Both the position numbers and the translations under genes were made by a program. DNA of 22,147 nucleotides, taken from NCBI GenBank assembly GCA_041563475.1, contig JBFFMY010000046.1, positions 1-22,147 of the forward strand, read 5' to 3'. This stretch comes from CAJXZP01 sp041563475. GTDB taxonomy: Bacteria > Bacteroidota > Bacteroidia > Flavobacteriales_G > Salibacteraceae. The notes under the pieces were generated by a model. That model saw only the letters and a program-made list of their open reading frames with translations. It searched no databases and was not told where the DNA came from. The first letter of the stretch is position 1, and each line of letters opens with the position of its first letter. Of the stretch, positions 8,686 to 16,593 are shown piece after piece.

Positions 8686-10143
8686 CTAAAAGCTAAAAGC
8701 AAGCCCGACATTTGCTCCATAAAACAAATATGTCTGCCGCATTTGACTTTCGTTCCCGAGCAGAGAATTCAAGTTAACTTTCATTTGAGGCCTTGCAGTA
8801 ACTCTCCATTGGGTTGTTAAGTGATAACTGATTTCCGTTGAAAGCAAGTAATTATATTGAACAGAATTAAATAGTCTTTTTGTTGTTTCTATTTTACTTA
8901 ATGGATCATTGGTATTTAAAATTTGTCCAGATGAGTTCAGAAAAACCCCAAAAGAGGCACCCGTTGCCACCTGAAAATTCCAACGTGCTTTCCCGAAATT
9001 ATAAGTAACCAACACAGGAATTTCTAACTGTGTGATTTTTTGTTGTGCACTGGAATTGATTTGTGTGGTATCATTTTTCGCAATCAAAGAACTATCAATT
9101 TGAGAAATATAGTTAGAATCAATAATGGTATCTGTATATGTGCCATAGACCCACCAATCACCTAACCACCATGTTTTATCTTCAACGGTTATTTCTTTAT
9201 CAAAGTAGTTCCAATAACTGTTGTCAGAATAATCGAAATAGCTGTTATCTTCAATTATGGAATTACTGTATTTCTGGGTTTCAGTTTGGAAATTCAATTT
9301 TAAACCAGATTGAATTCCCCAATGCGGAGTAATTAGATATTCAAGACTGAAATCAATATTGAGTTCATTGGAATTATAGGAATAATTTGGTTGGTTTCCG
9401 GATGAATTTATTTCTGACCCAATGGAATATCCAGCAGATAAGCGCACGATTAAAGGAGTATAAAATTTAGGTTTTTGTGGTTCCTTTGATCTGGGGTTAT
9501 TTTCCGTAATTCCTGAAGGTGGATAACCAAAACTTTGCTTGGACATTATGGAAATAAATTCAACTTTTGAATTTGTCAAATAGGGTTTTTCGTTCAATTG
9601 CTCTTTGTTAATAGCAGAATAAGTGAGCCCTAAATTGGAAATTTTAGCTTCTGAATTTTGATTAATTTTTAGATTTGAAGTCGATTTTACATTCAATAAA
9701 TTTGAACTAGAAGAACTCAAAAGGATTTGCTTTTGATTGTTTTGAGGTTTTTCTGAAGGGGAGGATTTAACCGAAGCTATTTCATTTGAATGAGTCGTGG
9801 TTTTATTTACTTCTTGTGAAGGGGTATGAAATGAATACTCGGCATTTTCACTTCCAGAATTCACATCAATTTCATCGGTGAACAATAAACCGGCACGGGT
9901 AGAACTACGTTCAGTAAATTCTCTGGATATGGCTGTTTCCTCATCCGAAACAAAATAGAATATAGATCCAATACTTATAATGGCCACCGCAGCAATACCG
10001 ACCCAGAAGAATGGACTACGGGCAGGTTTATTTGCCTGAATTAATGCGCTGGCATCTTTCCACATCGCCTCATTCACGGTAAATTGACTTCCAGAAAAGG
10101 CATCTTTAAAAAGTTTGTCTATATTTTCTTCCCCTTTGTTCAT
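8686..10143 (-). CDS. ECF-linked inner-membrane/outer-membrane beta-barrel protein (putative anti-sigma-like)
   Basis: This 485-aa protein has an unusual layout. Residues 1-43 are polar and probably cytoplasmic (IDKLFKDAF...WKDASALI). A single hydrophobic helix follows at about 44-64 (FFWVGIAAVAIISIGSIFYF) with no lipobox and no clear signal-peptidase site. A Ser/Asn/Lys/Thr-rich, probably disordered linker runs from about 70 to 225. The C-terminal part (about 229-485) has alternating strands of a PorT-like outer-membrane beta-barrel, including QLEIPVLVTYNFG and a terminal LAFSF with C-terminal Phe. It starts inside the sigma-factor stop codon (ATGA overlap), the usual position for an anti-sigma factor. 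I infer that the N-terminal part may bind the sigma factor and that the protein may span the periplasm. Similar TM-plus-barrel proteins occur beside ECF factors in other Bacteroidota, but I know of no assigned function. It could instead be a barrel protein with an atypical uncleaved signal. Confidence 0.75.
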   Translation of the reverse strand: MNKGEENIDKLFKDAFSGSQFTVNEAMWKDASALIQANKPARSPFFWVGIAAVAIISIGSIFYFVSDEETAISREFTERSSTRAGLLFTDEIDVNSGSENAEYSFHTPSQEVNKTTTHSNEIASVKSSPSEKPQNNQKQILLSSSSSNLLNVKSTSNLKINQNSEAKISNLGLTYSAINKEQLNEKPYLTNSKVEFISIMSKQSFGYPPSGITENNPRSKEPQKPKFYTPLIVRLSAGYSIGSEINSSGNQPNYSYNSNELNIDFSLEYLITPHWGIQSGLKLNFQTETQKYSNSIIEDNSYFDYSDNSYWNYFDKEITVEDKTWWLGDWWVYGTYTDTIIDSNYISQIDSSLIAKNDTTQINSSAQQKITQLEIPVLVTYNFGKARWNFQVATGASFGVFLNSSGQILNTNDPLSKIETTKRLFNSVQYNYLLSTEISYHLTTQWRVTARPQMKVNLNSLLGNESQMRQTYLFYGANVGLAFSF

Positions 10144-10706
10144 GATGCTACCTCCCTTGTTATTCTCATTGAAGCTTCGACCTTTGATTTGAGTTGTTTT
10201 CTAGCTTCCGATAGTAGCCATTTCGAGGTTCCTACAGGAATTTCTAACATATCAGCTATTTCTTTGTGCGCATATCCATCAATCGCGTATAGGTTAAATA
10301 CTTGTTTGTGGGTATCAGGTAATTCGTGAATAAATGATTTAATATGCTCCACGTTTATAGATTCAATTATGTCGTTGTAACCCATGCTATCAAATACAAA
10401 AGAGTCAGAATAATCAGTGAGCGTAAATGTGTCTTTCCTTTTCTGATTACTTTTATATTCATTAATTATGACGTTTAACATGATTTTTTTAATCCATCTA
10501 TCCCAAGGCACTTTTTCTTGGTGTTTATCTAAGTTTTGAACTATTCTAAGAAATGCTTTGTTTAAAGAGGAGTTTGAATCCTCTTGATGTTTGTAGTATC
10601 TCACGCAAATTGACATCAAGTCAGAAAAGCAAAGGTTATACAGTTCGTAGTATGCCTTTTCATCTCCTTTTTTACACCTATCAAGTAACTTGGAGTTTAT
10701 TGCCAT
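10140..10706 (-). CDS. ECF-type RNA polymerase sigma factor
   Basis: This is a sigma-70 family factor of 188 aa with only regions 2 and 4. Region 2 spans about 20-90 (YELYNLCFSDLMSICVRYY, then WDRWIKKIMLNVIINEYK). Region 4 spans about 117-172 (LPDTHKQVFNLYAIDGYAHK, then EIADMLEIPVGTSKWLLSEA and RKQLK), with a helix-turn-helix at about 143-170. GTSKWxLSxAR is common in Bacteroidota ECF factors. MAINSKLLDRCKKGDEKAYY at 10706 is a typical ECF start; the open frame extends 8 codons upstream, but that part runs into the T-tract of the preceding terminator. Its stop overlaps the start of the beta-barrel gene (ATGA), indicating co-expression. There is no room for a separate promoter between the upstream terminator and the start. 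Its regulon is unknown. Confidence 0.92.
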   Translation of the reverse strand: MAINSKLLDRCKKGDEKAYYELYNLCFSDLMSICVRYYKHQEDSNSSLNKAFLRIVQNLDKHQEKVPWDRWIKKIMLNVIINEYKSNQKRKDTFTLTDYSDSFVFDSMGYNDIIESINVEHIKSFIHELPDTHKQVFNLYAIDGYAHKEIADMLEIPVGTSKWLLSEARKQLKSKVEASMRITREVAS

Positions 10707-10712
10707 AGTGAG

Positions 10713-10742
10713 AAAAAACGACCAGCGCAATTATTGCGCTGG
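10713..10742 (-). terminator. Intrinsic terminator of the PKD gene, directly in front of the sigma gene
   Basis: Read on the minus strand this is a perfect 9-bp stem CCAGCGCAA-N3-TTGCGCTGG (10742-10722), followed after three bases by six Ts (10718-10713). It lies 11 nt after the PKD gene stop, and its T-tract ends only 6 nt before the sigma-factor start. This is a good rho-independent terminator, so the sigma gene would depend on read-through or on a promoter inside the PKD gene. Confidence 0.85.
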
Positions 10743-10753
10743 CGGTAAATTGA

Positions 10754-12742
10754 TTATTGTTTTACAAATTTGAAAACGTGTTCTTCATTCTCGTTTGAAA
10801 TTTTCACAAAATATATTCCATTTTCGAAATGTGAAGTTGGAATTCTAAGGGTGGTTGAACTTGCATACGAATTAGAATAAACTAATCTTCCAGAAACGTC
10901 CATTAATTGGATATTAACATCAGAGTTTAGTGCGTTACCGAAATCAATATTTAGCTCATTTTGTACTGGATTTGGATATAATTTCACAGAACTAAATGCA
11001 GATATTGGGTTTATTCCTGTAGCAATGGAAACGTCAACTGTACTGCTATTAACTTCTACTCTAAAATCAATTTCATTAGTGTTAGAACTAGAAAGTGTAA
11101 AATTCATTGCGTTCGTTGTTTTTCCATAAACCTCTGGGTACAGAATGTAATCACCGTATGCTAAATTCCCAATAGAAAACGAACCACTAATATCACTATA
11201 GGAGTAAGCTACCGGATTTCCACTTAAGTCAGTTACCATCATCAATATATCAGAAATTGGATCTCCTACTTTATTGGCACCTTGACTTACTAATCCACCA
11301 ACAAAACCTGGGCCACCCAAATTTGTGCCGGCAACAAGACTTATTCCATACACGATGCTGTTATTTGGAGAAAATGCAAAATCAGCATCGCTCCAAAGTA
11401 ACTCACCGCCATATACACTAGGTGAGCCAACAGCGTAATAGGTTGGTAAGTAACTACTATACCCAATGGAGTTAGGACTCAAAGCGGCTTTAACCAAATA
11501 GGAACCAATAGCTACATTGTAAAATGCGTAAGAACCTGAAGAGTCAATGGATGTAGTATCAACCGCAGTTAAAGTTCCAAGAATAGAATCATATTCAATT
11601 AAGAAAACAACTCCTGAATCTGCATTTGAATTACCCATTTCAACCCATCCGTATAAATTATTCGTTGATGCGTTATAGATCACAATCGATTGACAATCAG
11701 TATCCGTGCATGATTGTGCAGCATTAGCAATGGTAAGACACACGTTATATGTACTCGATCCGGTAGGTGAAGTATAAACATGTATTGGGTTTTGAGTAGT
11801 AGATGTAGAACCATCTCCAAAATCCCAAGTATATGTGGCACCAGCTAATGGGAATGAAGGAGTAAAACTCACTGTCATTTGATTAATGCTAGAAGTAAAT
11901 GAAGCATCACAAGTTGTTCCACTTATGTTTAATGTAAATGTATTACAGGTGGAATCTGAACATCCACCAACTGGATCACTTATCGTTAAGCAAGCGGTGA
12001 AGGTATTTGTGCCTGTTGGCAAATATGTGTGGATTGGGTTCTGGGCGGTGGAAGTTGAACCATCACCAAAATCCCATAGGTAATTTGCTCCTGCAAATGG
12101 GCTAGAAGGAACGAAATACACTGTTCCATTACTGTCATATTGCATAAAAGTAGCGTCACATGTTTGACTTCCAATACCTGTTACAACAACTGTACTTATA
12201 GCAGTATCGATACAATAGATACTATCATAAACAATACACGAAACCGTATATGTACCATTGGCAGTATAGGTATGTGGAATTCCAGTCATATTTGCTGTGG
12301 AACCTATAGTTCCATCACCAAAATCCCAAACAAAATTGTAGTACCCTAGAGGTGCGCTTGGCGTATTAATAGGTGTAAAAACGAAAGATGGACCGTTTCC
12401 AGCTGTTGTAAAAGAGGCATCACAAATTCCGGTTTGAGAAATAACGGAAACCGATAATGAATCTACATCACTACACGCAGATAAACTATCCGTAAAATAA
12501 CAAACTACCGCAAACACTCCATTCGTAGCGTATGTATGAGAAACGCTTTGCTGCGCATACGAATAATTGCCATCACCAAAATCCCAATAATAGGTCATAT
12601 TAGGTCCCGTAGAATTGGTAGAGGTGAAAGTAAAAGTAGGGTCTGTTCCAGTAGCACTTAGGGTTCCGTTACATTGTGCGGATACCATTTGTACGGAAAA
12701 CAAAGCGATTACAGCTATTAAAATGGTTTTGATTGTTTTCAT
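10754..12742 (-). CDS. Secreted PKD-repeat protein with T9SS type A sorting domain
   Basis: This is a 662-aa secreted or surface protein. It has a signal peptide (MKTIKTILIAVIALFSVQMV, then SAQ, cleaved near residue 21-23) and four PKD-like domains, each with the hallmark WDFGDG (W53, W139, W223, W306). A region of about 360-575 with beta-rich, carboxypeptidase-regulatory-like repeats (SSGSYAFYNVAIGSYLV; ISGSFSIGNLAYGDYIL) comes next. A C-terminal T9SS type A domain (about 587-662) has LYPNPVQNELNID, DVSGRLVY, FENGIYFVKI and a basic end. Domains 3 and 4 are near-duplicates in protein and DNA (around 11775-11830 and 12020-12075), and all four carry paired cysteines. The start is set by the signal peptide; the open frame extends 23 codons further upstream without merit. 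The function is unknown; adhesion or matrix roles are common for such proteins. It is followed by a strong terminator and then the ECF sigma gene. Confidence 0.9.
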   Translation of the reverse strand: MKTIKTILIAVIALFSVQMVSAQCNGTLSATGTDPTFTFTSTNSTGPNMTYYWDFGDGNYSYAQQSVSHTYATNGVFAVVCYFTDSLSACSDVDSLSVSVISQTGICDASFTTAGNGPSFVFTPINTPSAPLGYYNFVWDFGDGTIGSTANMTGIPHTYTANGTYTVSCIVYDSIYCIDTAISTVVVTGIGSQTCDATFMQYDSNGTVYFVPSSPFAGANYLWDFGDGSTSTAQNPIHTYLPTGTNTFTACLTISDPVGGCSDSTCNTFTLNISGTTCDASFTSSINQMTVSFTPSFPLAGATYTWDFGDGSTSTTQNPIHVYTSPTGSSTYNVCLTIANAAQSCTDTDCQSIVIYNASTNNLYGWVEMGNSNADSGVVFLIEYDSILGTLTAVDTTSIDSSGSYAFYNVAIGSYLVKAALSPNSIGYSSYLPTYYAVGSPSVYGGELLWSDADFAFSPNNSIVYGISLVAGTNLGGPGFVGGLVSQGANKVGDPISDILMMVTDLSGNPVAYSYSDISGSFSIGNLAYGDYILYPEVYGKTTNAMNFTLSSSNTNEIDFRVEVNSSTVDVSIATGINPISAFSSVKLYPNPVQNELNIDFGNALNSDVNIQLMDVSGRLVYSNSYASSTTLRIPTSHFENGIYFVKISNENEEHVFKFVKQ

Positions 12743-12770
12743 TTGTGTGATTTTTGTGAAAATATAAAAT

Positions 12771-12799
12771 AAAAGATAAGCTCTTATAAGTATAGACAA
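12771..12799 (-). promoter_or_regulatory. Candidate promoter of the PKD gene
   Basis: On the minus strand, TTG (12799-12797), an 18-nt spacer and TATCTTTT (12778-12771) fit the Bacteroidota pattern TTTG-N18-TAnnTTTG with one mismatch in the -7 box. It lies between the upstream terminator and the start codon (12742), where a promoter is needed. The evidence is pattern match only. Confidence 0.35.
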
Positions 12800-12854
12800 G
12801 ATGAAATGCAAAAGGGTTGGTGAAAATCAAAAAAAGTTGAAAAAAATTACGCAT

Positions 12855-12884
12855 AAAAAAAAGCGATGAAGAAATTCATCGCTT
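12855..12884 (-). terminator. Intrinsic terminator ending the coaX-to-PPIase operon
   Basis: A 10-bp perfect stem AAGCGATGAA / TTCATCGCTT (12861-12884) with a 4-nt loop has eight As on its left side (12855-12862), so the minus-strand transcript gets a U8 tract. It also has Ts on the right side and could act in both directions. It follows the PPIase stop by about 22 nt. Confidence 0.88.
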
Positions 12885-12906
12885 TTTAATTTTTTATTTC
12901 CTCCTA

Positions 12907-15021
12907 TTAAAAGAAGGTGTATCTATTGTCTACAATTGTTGAATTTGCTTGCATAGCTGCAAAAGGCTCATAATTTGCTCTACCATTAAAGGCGTTCATA
13001 AGACCAGATCTAGTTCCTTCATTAACTACAACATTTTCTGGAACAATTTTATTTTCAATCATTATTACGTAAACACCTCTCTCACCAACAATTGGTATTG
13101 ATGTCTCTCCATTATTCAGTGAAAAAGCTTGGCCAAGTAATTTTTGTTCGTTTCCTAATCCAGGGATACTAAATGAAGCGAAAGTAATATCGTTAGCTTG
13201 TTGCATTCCTTGTTTAGATTGTTGGGCAACCTGTTTAATGTCAAGGTTGGTCATTTTTCCTACTAAAATTTCCGCTTTCTTTTCATTAATTACTGCTTCA
13301 CGAACTTGCTCCTTAACTATATCTAATGGAAGAACACCTTTCTCTCTAACTTCAGTAACTAAAACAACCATAAATTCGTTGTTTGATTCAAATGGTGCTG
13401 AAACATTCCCAACTTCAGATTCAAAAACCCAACGAATTACTTGTCGAGAACCTGAACGTCCAAGAATTGTGCGGTCAGAAGGGCTTAAATTTGGCGCATC
13501 CAATCTGTTCAATGTTTCAGATTCCGTCATGAATTTTTCAGCATTGTCGTTATTGATCGCAAAAGTACTTGCCGCATTGTATGCCTGTTCGTATGTAGTT
13601 TGACTGGCTTCAATTACGTTATCAACAACACCAACTAACATTTTTTCAACAGGTTGGGTTTGCTCTTCAATTTTAATTAAGTGCAATCCAAATTGAGATT
13701 TTACGATAACTAAATCACCAACTTTACCAGTAAAACACGCATCATTGAATGTTGGCACCATTTGACCTTCCGTAAACCAACCTAAATCACCACCATTTGC
13801 ACCAGAACCTGGGTCTTTGGAGTATTGCTTTGCCATATCTGCGAAATTGTTATTCACTTCTATAACCGCTTTAATGCTATCTAACTGTGCACGAACTGCA
13901 TCTTCGTTATTTTCAACTTGCAATAAGATGTGACTTGCTTTTACAGAATCGGGGCCCATTTTGGAGTCGATGATTTTTACCAATTCAAATTTCCCCATAT
14001 TGGAGAAAGGACCAATAACATCCCCCACTTTTGCATTTGCAATGGCAGTATCATATGGACTTGGAAACATTCCATCTTTTACCCATTTAAAGTTGAATGG
14101 AGTATCTCCATTTTCGTTAATAAATAGCGTATCAGAAGCTGCGTTAACAAAACCTTCTTTTAATTGTCCTAATTCTTCTTTTAAAGCAGCGCGGTCTTCA
14201 TTAGAAGGAACAACTTCAAATGTTACAAAGCTAACAGAGCTTGTAAGGTCTTTTTGTTGGAATTGAGGTTCTGATTTATGCGCGTTGTAATATTTTTTCA
14301 AATCTGCATCGGATACTTCAATTTCTGAATCCTCAATATCGGTATAAAATGAGCTCACATAATTAAATGTGATTCTACTTTCATTATCTAAGGCACTTCT
14401 TTCTACTTCCGCATCCGTCACATATATTCCTTTTGAAATTAATGCACTGTATTTGCTGTCAATAGCTGGTTTACGTAAATAGTTTTCTTGAAAATTATTC
14501 CAAGAACTTAGTGCTTCAGCGGAGTTTTCGCCATCCGCATATACCACTCTTTTTAAGTATTCAATTACAGCACTTCCATTCAACGATCCATCTGGATTGG
14601 CATAACTCTCTACAATTTGACTCGTTTGAGGGTCTGTAAAGTATTGTTTTAAAGAAGGGTTGTTGCCGTCATTTTTAATGATTGACATTAATTCTTCGTC
14701 TGTTACAGAAATTCCGAGGGCAGCATATTCTTGTCCTAAAATTTGATCTTTAAGCATGTCGTTCCATACTTGATCTCTCATTTGCTGTCTTTCTTCTTCC
14801 GTTAAATTACCTCTAGAATTAGCTTCTAATTCTGCAACTTTAATCTCAAAATCTTGGTAGGAAATTTTGGTTCCATTAATCTCTCCAATTTCATTATTTG
14901 GTCCATTAAAGAATACCGTGCTTGATTCAAGTACGCCACCTAAAATGAATAGTAGCATTGCTGCTCCAACTATTCCAATCAATAATCCTGAGTGTTTTCT
15001 TATTTGTCCAATTGCGGCCAT
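12907..15021 (-). CDS. Membrane-anchored parvulin peptidylprolyl isomerase (PpiD/SurA-like)
   Basis: This is a periplasmic folding factor for secreted and outer-membrane proteins, 704 aa. It has a short cytoplasmic start (MAAIGQIRKHSG), one membrane helix (about 12-31) and a SurA/PpiD-type N-terminal chaperone region (about 40-250, with INGTKISYQDFEIKVAELE and QVWNDMLKDQIL). One parvulin domain follows (about 357-456: KASHILLQVE, FADMAKQYSKDPGSGANGGD, LGWFTEGQMVPTFNDA, FGLHLIKI). A C-terminal PpiD-like region contains GNVSAPFE and EVREKGVLPLDIVKEQVREA. The length and layout match the large Bacteroidota PPIases rather than SurA proper. It is the last gene of the operon: 67 nt separate it from the CNNM gene, and a hairpin terminator follows its stop. 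I give no gene symbol because naming of these homologues varies. Confidence 0.92.
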   Translation of the reverse strand: MAAIGQIRKHSGLLIGIVGAAMLLFILGGVLESSTVFFNGPNNEIGEINGTKISYQDFEIKVAELEANSRGNLTEEERQQMRDQVWNDMLKDQILGQEYAALGISVTDEELMSIIKNDGNNPSLKQYFTDPQTSQIVESYANPDGSLNGSAVIEYLKRVVYADGENSAEALSSWNNFQENYLRKPAIDSKYSALISKGIYVTDAEVERSALDNESRITFNYVSSFYTDIEDSEIEVSDADLKKYYNAHKSEPQFQQKDLTSSVSFVTFEVVPSNEDRAALKEELGQLKEGFVNAASDTLFINENGDTPFNFKWVKDGMFPSPYDTAIANAKVGDVIGPFSNMGKFELVKIIDSKMGPDSVKASHILLQVENNEDAVRAQLDSIKAVIEVNNNFADMAKQYSKDPGSGANGGDLGWFTEGQMVPTFNDACFTGKVGDLVIVKSQFGLHLIKIEEQTQPVEKMLVGVVDNVIEASQTTYEQAYNAASTFAINNDNAEKFMTESETLNRLDAPNLSPSDRTILGRSGSRQVIRWVFESEVGNVSAPFESNNEFMVVLVTEVREKGVLPLDIVKEQVREAVINEKKAEILVGKMTNLDIKQVAQQSKQGMQQANDITFASFSIPGLGNEQKLLGQAFSLNNGETSIPIVGERGVYVIMIENKIVPENVVVNEGTRSGLMNAFNGRANYEPFAAMQANSTIVDNRYTFF

Positions 15022-15088
15022 TATCTATGCTTTTTTTGTTGGGCTGCGAATATAAGAATTCTATTTTAAGTGACTAATTGTAATGCCT

Positions 15089-16354
15089 TTAATTATCGGA
15101 AATTAAATGCAATCTAATCTCATTTATTTTGTTGTGGGAAACAGATAATATATCGAATCGGAAATTCTCAATATCAATCATATCTCCTTTTCTAGGAATA
15201 GATTCGTAATGGGATATAATAAGTCCTGCTAGAGTTTCGTAATTTTCTGATTTTGGAAGGTTTAAATCGTACTCCTCGTTCAGGTAATCCACTTCTAATC
15301 TTGAACTAAACACGAATTCCGTTTCAGAAATTTTATTTTCTATTAGAACATCCTTGTCATGTTCGTCTTCAATTTCCCCAAAAATTTCTTCCACAACATC
15401 TTCAAGTGTAAGAATACCTGCTGTTCCACCAAATTCATCCACAACAACCGCCATGCTTTGATGCTTTTTAATAAACATGCTCATTACATCATCTGCGGCC
15501 ATAGTTTCAGGAATTACTGAAATGGGACGAACAATTTGTTTCGTGAATTTCGGGTCGTTAAACAAATCGCTAGAGTGAATATAGCCAATTATTCTATCCA
15601 CATTCCCCCGAAAAACTGGAATCTTAGAGTGCCCGGAATCTAAAAATTTTTGCTTTAAATCTGCCACTTTATCATGCAATTCCACTCCTACAATTTCATT
15701 TCTAGGGACCATACATTCTCTAACCTTAACCGAGTTAAATTCTAAAACGTTTTGGAGAATTTGGATTTCATTGTCTAGTTCTTCTTCCTCAATATTTCCA
15801 GATGAAATTTCTTTTAGGTAGTGATCCAGGTCGATAATTCCGTAATTTAATTCTTGGTCGCCCATTTTGACTTTAAAAAATACTCTCAAAATGAAATTGC
15901 TAATCATATTTACGAAACTCACAATCGGGTACATTAAATAGTACACCAAAAAAATGGGAAGAGCGAAAACGCGTAAAGTTCCATTAGGATTTTTTCGAAA
16001 AATAACTTTAGGAAGAAATTCGGCAATAATTAATACAATAATGGTTGTTACCAAGGTTTGAACGAGGAGTACAATAACTTCGTTCAAATGCAGAGGATCA
16101 AAAAGAGGGGTTAAAATAGCCGTCATTCCCAAACCAAAAACAACCAGAGCTATGTTGTTGCCAAGTAGCATGGTAGTAATAAATCTAGAAGGCTTTTTGA
16201 TTAAGCTGCCTAGAAAAATGGAAATTCGATCTCCTTTATTTTTTCCAACTTCTATGATTATTTTATTTACAGATACGAATGCTATTTCTGTACCTGAAAA
16301 AAAAGCTGAAAGAATTAAAGAAATAAAAATTATTAGAAACTGATCATTTTCCAT
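15089..16354 (-). CDS. CNNM/CBS/CorC-domain membrane protein (hemolysin-like)
   Basis: This 421-aa integral membrane protein of the CNNM (DUF21) family is probably linked to divalent cation (Mg2+/Co2+) transport or homeostasis. The N-terminal DUF21 membrane domain (about 1-190) begins with LSAFFSGTEIAFVSVNK, the family signature, and has SRFITTMLLGNNIALVVFG. A pair of CBS domains follows (about 210-330: MVPRNEIVGVE, SKIPVFRGNVDRIIGYIH, SMAVVVDEFGGTAGILTLED, VVEEIFGEIEDEHD), then a C-terminal CorC/HlyC domain (about 340-420). GldE of the gliding machinery belongs to the same family, but the neighbours here (lptC and PPIase rather than gldD/ssb) favour the housekeeping paralogue. The biochemical activity is not settled for this branch. 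Confidence 0.9.
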   Translation of the reverse strand: MENDQFLIIFISLILSAFFSGTEIAFVSVNKIIIEVGKNKGDRISIFLGSLIKKPSRFITTMLLGNNIALVVFGLGMTAILTPLFDPLHLNEVIVLLVQTLVTTIIVLIIAEFLPKVIFRKNPNGTLRVFALPIFLVYYLMYPIVSFVNMISNFILRVFFKVKMGDQELNYGIIDLDHYLKEISSGNIEEEELDNEIQILQNVLEFNSVKVRECMVPRNEIVGVELHDKVADLKQKFLDSGHSKIPVFRGNVDRIIGYIHSSDLFNDPKFTKQIVRPISVIPETMAADDVMSMFIKKHQSMAVVVDEFGGTAGILTLEDVVEEIFGEIEDEHDKDVLIENKISETEFVFSSRLEVDYLNEEYDLNLPKSENYETLAGLIISHYESIPRKGDMIDIENFRFDILSVSHNKINEIRLHLISDN

Positions 16355-16371
16355 ACGTTCTTTTGACTAAC

Positions 16372-16379
16372 CAAAATTA
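16372..16379 (-). promoter_or_regulatory. Possible internal promoter (-7 box) before the CNNM gene
   Basis: The minus-strand sequence TAATTTTG (16379-16372) is an exact TAnnTTTG match in the 56-nt gap upstream of the CNNM start. The -33 position has no good TTTG, so this is a weak candidate. If real, it would let the CNNM and PPIase genes be expressed apart from the upstream part of the operon. Confidence 0.28.
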
Positions 16380-16410
16380 AGGATTTATTTAATAGCGAAT
16401 TTGATTAGGA

Positions 16411-16593
16411 TTAAGACTGTTTACGGTAAAAAAATCTAAAAAGGGATAGGATGATTGCCATTGAACCAGCAATAACAAAATATTTTATGTCTTCAGGGTG
16501 TAAATCATTCCAGTAAGAGTATGCCGCAAATGCCAATACTCCAAGACCCATTACCAGCCAAAAAATTTCCATAATTCGATTATAAGTCTTCAT
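16411..16593 (-). CDS. Small two-helix membrane protein of unknown function
   Basis: This 60-aa protein has two predicted membrane helices (about 9-27 and 36-55) joined by a short acidic/aromatic turn (YSYWNDLHPEDIKY) and a basic C-terminal tail (RFFYRKQS). From the chosen start it overlaps the lptC end by 14 nt; ATG codons at 16602 and 16572 are alternatives. A much longer upstream extension in the same frame would lie entirely within lptC and looks like a shadow. A small membrane protein of similar size occurs at this place, between lptC and the CNNM gene, in related bacteria as far as I recall, which supports it being a real gene. No function is recognised; a role linked to envelope assembly is a guess from context. 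Confidence 0.7.
   Translation of the reverse strand: MKTYNRIMEIFWLVMGLGVLAFAAYSYWNDLHPEDIKYFVIAGSMAIILSLFRFFYRKQS

Noticed and set aside
13238..13603. 121-codon plus-strand frame opposite the PPIase
   Set aside because: It is antisense to a conserved domain region and its translation looks like reverse-complement shadow with no motif.
15089..16354. CNNM protein as gliding protein GldE
   Set aside because: It is the same superfamily, but the neighbours are lptC and a PPIase instead of gldD or other gliding genes, so the housekeeping paralogue is more likely.
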